This document shows positions 60,001-64,000 of a stretch of 64,000 nucleotides of DNA, piece by piece; within the stretch, counting starts at the first letter, position 1, and every line of letters starts with the position of its first letter. This DNA is from Tubiluchus corallicola. Taxonomy: Eukaryota; Priapulida; Priapulimorpha; Priapulimorphida; Tubiluchidae. The notes below the pieces were generated by a model, which did not search any database, was not told where the DNA came from, and saw nothing but the letters and a program-made list of their open reading frames with translations. A program made the translations under genes and the position numbers. The stretch is taken from assembly GCA_030141605.1 (NCBI GenBank), contig JAQGDQ010000161.1, positions 62,001-126,000 on the forward strand, in the 5' to 3' direction.

Positions 60001-63000
60001 GATCAGACTTATGTTATCGGTGACTTTGTGTACATTGAGCCACGTGAAGCCGACCTGGAGCCTCACATAGTTTGTATAGAAAGAATGTGGATTGATCCAG
60101 ATGACCATGAAGCGTATATTTATGGTGCTTGGTACTACAGGCCACAGGAGACGTATCATGCTCAGACACGCAAATTTCTTGAAAAGGTTTCTTTTTTTTT
60201 TAAATTGCTAAGCTGCTAAAGTAGGTAGTAGAATGTATGTGAGAGAGATCTGTCTTTGATGAATGATTACCTACTACTGTAGAAAAAGTGATTAACTCAG
60301 CACTGTAGTTATGTTAGGCAAGTCATAAAATAGAAGGGAAAATAGTTTTCATTTAACCGTCATCTTTGTTAGTGCTTGTTATAGTTCAATAGCTGTTACA
60401 TCACGTGTACTTAAAGGAGAGATGGAAATTTTTGTGCAATTGACCTTGGTTATAGTTACAGTTACAGTAGTCCACTAGTCTTAGTCTTCTTTTGGAATAA
60501 CATTTGCATTTGAATAGAGCTTGGAATGGCATAGGAAGTGCAGTGCTTTTCTATGTTTTAGGTTAACTTTTGCAGTTTTTATGTTAGTAGTGGGTTTCAT
60601 ATTGTGTCATTTTTGAATATCAATATAAGAAATCATTTTAGAACTATTAGGCATAATTTCTGTTCAGTGCATGTTAAGTGTGTTCATAACTTTCCATGTA
60701 AAATTCCTTTATTACGCAAATTCTAAATTTTGTGCAATTGTCTAATAAAATCAGCAGTTTATTTTTAAAACTTCAAAGCGCTTCCAAAAAACGTGTAAAT
60801 CTTAAAAGTCATCTAAATGGAGAAGTTGGATTACAACTTTCGATTTCATATTTGTTTTGTCCAACGTAACAAATATGTTTTAATTGCTATATCTTTTTAA
60901 CCATTAATGTTATTATTGTATTAATGAAAGTTGAGAGATATTTATTAAAAAAGTACAAGTAAATTTATATTGTTCTTACAGGAAGTTTTCAAGACGGAGT
61001 ACCAAGCAAAACAACCGTTGAAGAATGTTTTAGGAAAATGCTATGTGATGTTTGTAAAAGACTATTTTAAAGCAAAACCTGAAGTAACAAACACAATTTT
61101 TATTTATGAAAATCAGTTTTTATACACGATTCAAAATAATTATGCTTCATGAAATAATAGTGCAGTATCCAATATTTTGAGAATCTCAAATTGAAATGCC
61201 TAAGCATTAATGTGCGAATTCCATCTGTTATCATATTGTCATTGTGTGTTTACTTTTCAATACCCTGGATACTGTTTAGTGAAAACATAATTAGCTAAAC
61301 TAAAGATTTTTGCTACATTTTATCTCAATATATGTGCACTGCAGTGTTTTCGTAATACAAACACTTCGACATTCGGCTATGAGCACAAAGTCAGGTAAAA
61401 TTAAGAGAATCTTATTTGCATGTAGAATATAAAAATGATGGTTTCATTTTCTTGCCAGGGTTTTGCGGATGCTGACGTGTATGTGTGTGAATCCAGGTAC
61501 AACGTAAGAACCCGGGCGTTCAAACCCATTAAGAAATGGCTCCCACCACCGAATGATCGTGTTAAAATTGTACTGCGTTCGACGCTTATTGTACCCACTA
61601 GAGTGCCGTCGGTGTTTGCACCGAAAGTTGATGATCTGGGAGGCTTTATTGGGGAACTTAGCATAATTGACAAAGAACGTCCGGTATGTGTAATGGGTTT
61701 TTGTGAAAAATTATAAATCTGTCTAAAGATATGATTGAAATAAGTTTAGAACATTTATCAGACAGTGCAACATTATGCTGATGAGTTACATTTTGTTATA
61801 ATTAGATTCTCGATAATCCAAACAGTGTTTGGGTATAAGTTAACAGTTCCTTACAATTCACATAGCATTCTGGGCATGGCCAGATTATCCTATAGTCTGC
61901 AGCCTAGGGCTCCTCAAGCTTGGCGGGCCTCATGCTTTGGTAACATTTGGTAAAAAATCTGTTTTTTCACTGTGATTATGTTGAAATATGTTCTAATTTG
62001 GTTTGCACTAAATATTAAAATACTGGTATCTGTTAAAGAATTTTTTATTGACAAACAAAGCGTAAAAAATATTCAAGACAGGTGCGGGCAAGTTAGAGGT
62101 TGGCTTCACATAAGGGAGCCCATAATTTCACTAGCCTACAGGCCTGAAAAGTTCATAATTCGGCACTGGTTCTAGGCATGCATACATATGTTCTAAAATG
62201 CTTCACAGTAAATAATACAAAAAGTAAAGAATACAAAAAAATAAGAAATATCACTAAGTTCAGCTTACAATAAGGCCACCCACGCAAAGTAAAATTTTTG
62301 AATATAATTCATCTTTCTTTCTTCTTTATCATGATCATTTGTTTTTTATGTATTTAAAATGTTGCCGTTGTCTGTTTCAGAATGTTATTTGTTCTGTACA
62401 AAATCCTGAAGATGGATGCACATATTATGAAGCATACAACCTAAGCTTGGGTCCATTTAAACTTGGAGACTGCGTATATGTACGCTCAGAAAGTGAACGG
62501 CCTTTTATAGCTCGAATCGAAAAAATGTGGACAGATGTCAAGTGAGTTAATTACGTATCTGATATAATAAAAGTATAATCATGTTGTAGATGTGTTGGAA
62601 TTATTAGTGCCTTATCATAGCCATCTTTTTTGGCATTGGTTGCTAGATTGCCGCAGCAGGTAAAACCTATTGGAAGTTCACATATTGCAGTTTATTTTTG
62701 TACTAGTAGAAGGCATAACATGTAGTTATTTTATCATATGGTTAGTCTGTAGTTTTTTGTGGTAGTAGTTGTGGTAGTTGTTGGTCTTCATCTAACTTGT
62801 AAAAACAATGTAAAATTTTATTTTGCTTTTTGTGGTTAATATTAGTCCTTCAATAGCAGTAAGACAAAAAAGTAATAATTGAGTTCTGGATCAATGATGA
62901 ACAGACTTGACTTTGTATTCTGATTTATTTCTCATTTTTTGTATTAAATGTTTAACTCGATGTTATGTAGCGGAGATCCATACTTCCGAGGACCTTGGTT

Positions 63001-63143
63001 TGTCCGCCCTTCTGAAGTAGAACACGAGCCGACGAAGATGTTTTACAAGCGGGAATTGTTCCTCAGTTCCGTGGAAGATACCAATCCAATGCTGAGTATC
63101 ACTGGAAAGTGTTGTGTTCTCAACTTCAGGGACTATTGCACAA
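35696..63143 (+). CDS. PBRM1: Polybromo-1 (PBAF/SWI-SNF subunit BAF180), 23 exons, 3' end beyond window
   Basis: The chromatin-targeting subunit of the nuclear PBAF remodelling complex; its bromodomains read acetylated histone tails. Hand-joined exons give about 1,275 residues: a basic N-terminus (residues 1-30), bromodomains 1 (about 31-135), 2 (205-310), 3 (398-500), 4 (575-690), 5 (700-810) and 6 (820-930), BAH1 (990-1110) and most of BAH2 (1185 on). Order, spacing and wording follow vertebrate PBRM1 throughout. The acetyl-lysine-contacting Asn is present in BD2 (NAKIFN), BD3 (NAKRYN), BD4 (NARHYN) and BD5 (NACRFN). BD1 has NAKAFF instead, and BD6 has RARRLN. The rest of BAH2, the HMG box and the C-terminus (some 350-400 residues in vertebrates) must lie to the right. 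Introns carry several mobile elements. Linker exons between BD3 and BD4 show alternatives and are less certain than the others. Confidence 0.97.
36446..37218. mobile_element. hAT-like non-autonomous DNA element in PBRM1 intron 1
   Basis: The ends are inverted: CAATGCTCGAATTG at 36446 and, on the other strand, CAGTGCTCGAATTG at 37218. They are flanked by similar 8-base sequences, AATGTACG at 36438-36445 and AATGTGCA at 37219-37226 (6 of 8 identical), as for the 8-bp target duplications of hAT transposons. It has no transposase frame and ends 105 bases before exon 2. Confidence 0.65.
37324..37421 (+). CDS. PBRM1: PBRM1 exon 2 (bromodomain 1, first helix)
   Basis: Acceptor GGCTACAG, donor GTAAAT, 98 bases. 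It encodes QEICQELYDTIRNKKDDDGR then VICEAFIRAPKR; FIRAPKR is identical to the vertebrate segment. Confidence 0.95.
37520..37650 (+). mobile_element. LINE 3'-tail fragment in PBRM1 intron 2
   Basis: GACCTCTCAGTCTTTCACCA, then CCCTTTTTCCATATTT and AAATAAAC, parallels the 3' UTR of the LINE at 31921-32045. It has no coding part. Confidence 0.5.
38120..38267 (+). CDS. PBRM1: PBRM1 exon 3 (bromodomain 1 core)
   Basis: Acceptor TTTTGCAG, donor GTATTA, 148 bases. It encodes NVPEYYEVVSDPVDLLRIQQ and reaches MFSNAKAFFK. The position of the conserved acetyl-lysine Asn is Phe, so this domain is atypical (human BD1 is atypical at this site too). Confidence 0.96.
38334..38450 (+). mobile_element. SINE 3' fragment in PBRM1 intron 3
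   Basis: It shares GCATTAAGTAGGCC (38434-38447) and looser upstream similarity (CAGTGGCTCATCGTAGAG) with the 3' half of the 5S-derived SINE at 49803-50062. Confidence 0.5.
38841..39110 (+). CDS. PBRM1: PBRM1 exon 4 (end of BD1, acidic linker)
   Basis: Acceptor TTATACAG, donor GTAAAA, 270 bases, phase 0 at both ends. It encodes ADTVEYADASYLQELYHSTK (last BD1 helix), then a Glu-rich and Ser/Thr/Pro-rich linker. Confidence 0.93.
40074..40181 (+). CDS. PBRM1: PBRM1 exon 5 (bromodomain 2, first helix)
   Basis: Acceptor TTCTTTAG, donor GTGAGT, 108 bases. It encodes EQLDDMLEEMFSAVYNTEDP and ends RILPSQT. Confidence 0.94.
40758..41017 (+). CDS. PBRM1: PBRM1 exon 6 (bromodomain 2 core)
   Basis: Acceptor CTGTTCAG, donor GTAAGC, 260 bases. 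VYPDYYAIIENPIDLKTIGT and NAKIFNKPGSQIYRDA are close to vertebrate BD2; the acetyl-lysine Asn is present. Confidence 0.97.
41451..41668 (+). CDS. PBRM1: PBRM1 exon 7 (linker, Asp-rich)
   Basis: Acceptor ATTTACAG, donor GTATTG, 218 bases. RTRRSQGNFERMSAIAASL aligns with the vertebrate basic linker, followed by an acidic stretch with 14 consecutive Asp encoded by GAT/GAC repeats, a likely length-variable site. Confidence 0.93.
41697..42000 (+). mobile_element. Possible tRNA-derived SINE in PBRM1 intron 7
   Basis: GGCCTACCAGTATGGTGC (A-box-like) followed 30 bases on by GGTTTCAAATCC (B-box-like). It starts about 30 bases after the exon 7 donor. No second copy in the window supports it. Confidence 0.4.
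42230..42480 (-). mobile_element. tRNA-like SINE-derived copy in PBRM1 intron 7
   Basis: On the minus strand it has TGGTCTAGTAGTCAAGGC (A-box-like) and GGCTCAAATAC (B-box-like), a CATTTCCTGTCTT tail, and the shared CTGGAAATGCTGAATTTGG. It matches one arm and the centre of the palindromic element at 34834-35216. Confidence 0.7.
42870..43048 (+). CDS. PBRM1: PBRM1 exon 8 (bromodomain 3, first half)
   Basis: Acceptor ATATGTAG, donor GTAAAG, 179 bases. It encodes IRMFMQLYNSIKNFEDEDGE and LPSKRLYPDYYLEIKHPE. Confidence 0.96.
43336..43898 (+). mobile_element. Degenerate hAT-type element with BED-finger remnant in PBRM1 intron 8
   Basis: Inverted ends: GGGGCCATCCACATATAAC at 43336 and, on the other strand, GGGGTCATCCACATCTAAC at 43898. 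From 43473 one frame encodes CMTCNIYYASQKSTKAHLKC then CH, a CxxC-x12-HxxxxH pattern with the KST..HL wording of BED zinc fingers in hAT transposases. A stop follows near 43551. A second open frame (about 43595-43771) encodes YVDENEFSELRRPPSPLPLL and ends CPWEE. It is a relic, not an active gene. Confidence 0.6.
44766..44927 (+). CDS. PBRM1: PBRM1 exon 9 (bromodomain 3, second half)
   Basis: Acceptor TTTATTTAG, donor GTAAGT, 162 bases, phase 0 at both ends. GLVADFNLMFENAKRYNMPG is nearly the vertebrate BD3 sequence; the acetyl-lysine Asn is present. Confidence 0.97.
45579..45638 (+). CDS. PBRM1: Candidate alternative PBRM1 exon in the BD3-BD4 linker
   Basis: Acceptor TTTATCAG is followed by an open frame in the phase required after exon 9: ASVILDPMEEEKLIVSNTFP. 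Possible donors are GTTAAG after 45638 (phase 0) or GTAAAG after 45655 (phase 2); if unspliced it ends at a TAA seven codons later. Vertebrates do not help here, so this is inferred from splice signals and frame only. Confidence 0.3.
46364..47146. mobile_element. MITE with CAGT ends and TA flanks (pogo/Tc1-mariner type) in PBRM1 intron 9
   Basis: CAGTAGGCGCTGCTTAATAG at 46364 matches, on the other strand, CAGTAGGTGCCGCCTAATAG at 47146, and TA flanks both ends. These are the hallmarks of pogo/Tc1-mariner insertions. 783 bases without a transposase frame. Confidence 0.88.
48146..48261 (+). CDS. PBRM1: PBRM1 exon 10 (BD3-BD4 linker, tentative)
   Basis: An open frame in the phase left by exon 9 encodes QKAVNSSEDEQEVAAPPPTE and reaches LSDLKESG. 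The donor after 48261 is GTTTCT, the same unusual form used at exon 19; another possible donor, GTTGTC after 48219, leaves the same phase 2. The acceptor (TTTAAAG) is weak. If neither donor is used the frame stops at a TAG near 48280. Confidence 0.6.
49615..49741 (+). CDS. PBRM1: PBRM1 exon 11 (basic linker and first helix of bromodomain 4, version a)
   Basis: Acceptor ATAGAG gives the phase left by exon 10; an acceptor two bases upstream (exon from 49613) gives phase 0 instead. It encodes EPESEDELFKAVKRKPGRKS and ends KRNLKILFNSVMDYR, matching vertebrate MKILFNVV. Donor GTAATT, phase 0. A second exon encoding the same segment lies at 50160/50205-50312. Confidence 0.85.
49803..50062 (+). mobile_element. 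5S rRNA-derived SINE (SINE3-like) in a PBRM1 intron
   Basis: GTGACCAAAGTTAAGCAACA (49831-49850) and ACTAAATGGATGG (49864-49876) correspond, at the right spacing, to the internal-promoter half of 5S rRNA (CACCGAAGTTAAGCAAC...TACTTGGATGG). The 3' part ends GCATTAAGTAGGCC (50041-50054), shared with the fragment at 38434-38447. It lies between the two BD4 first-helix exons. Confidence 0.7.
50160..50312 (+). CDS. PBRM1: PBRM1 alternative exon 11b (basic linker and first helix of bromodomain 4, version b)
   Basis: Open in phase 0 from an ACATATTAG acceptor at 50159 (or a weaker one giving a start at 50205) to donor AAG|GTTGTA. It encodes a Lys/Pro-rich tract (KKPKPKEPKKKSKPKPRQRQ) and ends LTNMKKLCKAIYNAK. 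It aligns with the end of exon 11 without a gap (14 residues each before the junction) and joins exon 12 in frame. Exon 10 (phase 2) cannot join it without a frameshift; exon 9 or exon 11 can. Confidence 0.65.
51024..51052. repeat. (AT)n microsatellite
   Basis: About 14 AT units in the intron before exon 12. Confidence 0.95.
51207..51338 (+). CDS. PBRM1: PBRM1 exon 12 (bromodomain 4, ZA loop)
   Basis: Acceptor ATACTAG, donor GTAAAC, 132 bases, phase 0 at both ends. It encodes DETGRYPVGIFIVLPSRKDY and then PDYYQVITEPIDMKMIEAN. Confidence 0.96.
51660..52005 (+). mobile_element. Decayed LINE 3' fragment (L2/CR1/Rex-like) in PBRM1 intron 12
   Basis: In shifting frames the plus strand reads like RIPFKILTFKALN near 51700 and LWNSLPFHIWSEISFASFKF near 51890, then LLKTRL, the typical end of L2/CR1-type ORF2. 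It is heavily mutated. Confidence 0.65.
52224..52402 (+). CDS. PBRM1: PBRM1 exon 13 (bromodomain 4, C-terminal helices)
   Basis: Acceptor GCTTGCAG, donor GTGTGT, 179 bases. LLADFRLMFNNARHYNEEGS and VYQDADVLEKIL match vertebrate BD4; the acetyl-lysine Asn is present. The donor is chosen to keep the phase of exon 14. Confidence 0.95.
53191..53317 (+). CDS. PBRM1: PBRM1 exon 14 (bromodomain 5, first helix)
   Basis: Acceptor TTGTTTAG, donor GTATGT, 127 bases. It encodes LSDMEAKIHSVYDYLKQYSD and reaches SSIFMRLPSKQ. Confidence 0.96.
53793..54393. mobile_element. MITE with TA-flanked inverted ends, 79 bases before the BD5 exon
   Basis: CAGTAAGTCCTCGCTTAACA at 53793 matches, on the other strand, CACCTTTCTTCGCTTAACG at 54393. 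TA flanks both ends. The ends, target site and lack of coding sequence fit a pogo/Tc1-mariner-type non-autonomous element of 601 bases. Confidence 0.75.
54473..54640 (+). CDS. PBRM1: PBRM1 exon 15 (bromodomain 5 core)
   Basis: Acceptor TTTTTTCAG, donor GTCTGT, 168 bases, phase 0. It encodes EYPEYYEIIRKPIDMQRIHQ and FLLMFDNACRFNEPDSLIYK; the acetyl-lysine Asn is present. Confidence 0.97.
56216..56350 (+). CDS. PBRM1: PBRM1 exon 16 (end of BD5, start of bromodomain 6)
   Basis: Acceptor TTGTTTAG, donor GTGACA, 135 bases. It encodes DALTLQRLLLTKKAELGVTD and VQELLTNIYVSVINHQ, the last of which aligns with vertebrate IQELIHNLFVSVMSHQ. Confidence 0.96.
56490..56828. repeat. Imperfect minisatellite (TGCATTGCAGCTGTG-type units) in PBRM1 intron 16
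   Basis: About ten diverged units centred on GCATTGCAxCTGTGCAG, first about 27 then about 37 bases apart. They keep reading frames open but encode no family. Confidence 0.8.
57302..57520 (+). CDS. PBRM1: PBRM1 exon 17 (bromodomain 6)
   Basis: Acceptor TCGTTTCAG, donor GTACGT, 219 bases. It encodes NENGRCFSDSLQGLPSLDPE, IIKKNLDRGCYRRLDVFQSD and RARRLNRTDSE, closely matching vertebrate BD6. Confidence 0.97.
58476..58679 (+). CDS. PBRM1: PBRM1 exon 18 (end of BD6, charged linker)
   Basis: Acceptor CATTGCAG, 204 bases to donor GTAAAG; a second in-frame donor GTCAGT after 58688 would add VKA. It encodes IYEDAVELQQFFIQVRDSLT and then a Lys/Glu-rich linker. Confidence 0.93.
59962..60186 (+). CDS. 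PBRM1: PBRM1 exon 19 (BAH domain 1, first half)
   Basis: Acceptor TTTAACAG, donor GTTTCT, 225 bases. It encodes YVIGDFVYIEPREADLEPHI, VCIERMW and YGAWYYRPQETYHAQTRKFL. The weak GTTTCT donor is well supported by the flanking protein match. Confidence 0.96.
60982..61083 (+). CDS. PBRM1: PBRM1 exon 20 (BAH domain 1)
   Basis: Acceptor CTTACAG, donor GTAACA, 102 bases. It encodes EVFKTEYQAKQPLKNVLGKC and VMFVKDYFKAKPE. Confidence 0.96.
61459..61683 (+). CDS. PBRM1: PBRM1 exon 21 (end of BAH1, linker)
   Basis: Acceptor CTTGCCAG, donor GTATGT, 225 bases. DADVYVCESRYNVRTRAFKP closes BAH1; RVPSVFAPKVDDLGGF aligns with the vertebrate linker VRVASVFA. Confidence 0.96.
62381..62541 (+). CDS. PBRM1: PBRM1 exon 22 (BAH domain 2, first part)
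   Basis: Acceptor CTGTTTCAG, donor GTGAGT, 161 bases. It encodes CTYYEAYNLSLGPFKLGDCV and YVRSESERPFIARIEKMW. Confidence 0.96.
62971..63143 (+). CDS. PBRM1: PBRM1 exon 23 (BAH domain 2, last exon in window)
   Basis: Acceptor TTATGTAG, donor GTATGA, 173 bases, ends in phase 1. GPWFVRPSEVEHEPTKMFYK and LSITGKCCVLNFRDY match vertebrate BAH2. The next coding exon is not found before the right edge. Confidence 0.95.
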
Positions 63144-63409
63144 GTATGACTGAGTTTTCTCTATTTGTTCCCTACGTAGCTTGTTTTCAAGAACATTGTT
63201 TGACAATTTTATGCACTGGTACACTGCACATCAGAAAGCACTTACAGGGGGGTGGGGTCTATTCGAAGGCAGTGTTTGTGGCGTGATCGGAACTTGGCTC
63301 AAGATAAAGAATATCTCTCTAAGATGAGTCACTAAACCAACAGAGGTATGTCACCCTTGTTTGTATGTATTGTGCATGCTTTATTTACAGAGTAAGCAGC
63401 CAGGGTGTA

Positions 63410-63505
63410 TGCAAATGAAACGTCCCAAAGCGAGTATCGAACCCAGGTCAGTGACGCAAAGTGTTAGTGCCTTATCAACTCAGCCGTTCAACCTTGCCAC
63501 ATTGT
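63410..63505 (-). mobile_element. tRNA-derived SINE head in PBRM1 intron 23
   Basis: The minus strand reads CGGCTGAGTTGATAAGGCAC (A-box-like) and, about 35 bases later, GGGTTCGATACTCG (B-box). It would fold poorly as a tRNA and lacks a clean acceptor stem, so it is a SINE head or pseudo-tRNA rather than a tRNA gene. Confidence 0.65.
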
Positions 63506-64000
63506 CGATAGTTTTCAAATGAATTGTCCAAACTGAAATACTTTTTGCGATAAATAGGTTTTAGTAAATAGTTACAAACTACCTCTCAAAAGGTTAAATA
63601 TGGGTTACAATAATAATAATAATAAAAGCTTTAGTTAAAGTAGATAACACTTTAACCATGTATCAGTTATATTATAAGTGGTCCACAAAGAATATGCTTA
63701 CTGTACAATATAGTATGATAGATTAATTAAAATCACATGAACATACAAATAAAAAATTAAGGAAATTAAAAAATAATGCACAAAACAGAAACAAAATAGC
63801 TAGAACATATTATATAAAAAGGTTGAGCTGACAATAAGGATGATAAAGACAAATTAAGAATTATTAAAGGCATAAAAAGCTTTACAATCTACTCTACAAA
63901 ATGACATTTTGTTTCTCAAATAATTAAATAATGCTTTTCTACGTGAATGTACATTTGCGCAGCTAGTAATATGGGGAGGTTTTACATTTTAGTGAGACCG
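63506..64000. other. PBRM1 intron 23, right edge of window
   Basis: AT-rich, with a short AATAAT run near 63610. No exon continuing BAH2 was found. Confidence 0.5.

Larger units (their letters stand above)
54641..62970. other. PBRM1 introns 15-22: remaining sequence
   Basis: Introns at 54641-56215, 57521-58475, 58680-59961, 60187-60981, 61084-61458, 61684-62380 and 62542-62970 contain no recognised coding segment or element apart from the intron 16 minisatellite. Confidence 0.5.

Overview
The window is animal nuclear DNA: AT-rich, with long introns carrying GT...AG boundaries, microsatellites, and many non-LTR, Ty3/gypsy, tRNA-derived, 5S-derived and inverted-repeat elements. Two host genes are recognised by protein similarity and a third by its architecture. 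A rhabdomeric (Gq-type) opsin next to full polybromo-1 domain architecture indicates a bilaterian. The small-intron, SINE/MITE-rich layout and the Tyr-rich secreted protein suggest a (probably marine) invertebrate; the phylum cannot be fixed from the sequence. One assembly gap (N) lies at 2876-3003.

Layout. (1) 1-2875: the 3' part of a Ty3/gypsy pol gene (RT + RNase H), followed by a polypurine tract and a probable LTR, with no integrase after RNase H. (2) 3276-4420: microsatellites. (3) 4046-14175, + strand: five exons of an r-opsin (TM1-TM7, DRY, retinal Lys, NPxxY, HPK), lacking only the initiator exon. One intron holds a 42-bp minisatellite. (4) 14176-18735: downstream sequence with a small inverted-repeat element and ATT/ATC arrays. 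(5) 20583-18736, - strand: a secreted, Tyr/Pro-rich protein with about 20 copies of a seven-residue repeat, a TATA box and a 5'UTR intron. (6) 21339-35600: a repeat-rich block with a 782-bp tandem duplication, at least three decayed LINEs, a MITE with subterminal palindromes and a palindromic tRNA-like element. (7) 35696-63143, + strand: 23 exons of polybromo-1 (PBRM1/BAF180), the PBAF chromatin-remodeller subunit, from the start codon through six bromodomains, BAH1 and most of BAH2. The rest of BAH2, the HMG box and the C-terminus lie beyond the right edge.

The exon models were built by hand. Every junction given keeps the reading frame and matches the family; the assembled polybromo piece is about 1,275 residues and the opsin about 565 residues. 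The most interesting observation is in polybromo: two neighbouring exons (49615-49741 and 50160/50205-50312) both encode a basic linker plus the first helix of bromodomain 4, end at the same alignment column and in the same phase, and join the same downstream exon. They are candidate alternative (possibly mutually exclusive) exons for an acetyl-lysine reader, with a 5S-rRNA-derived SINE between them. Further alternative splice sites occur in the linker just upstream. The opsin and polybromo genes are functionally unrelated neighbours; no shared pathway is implied.
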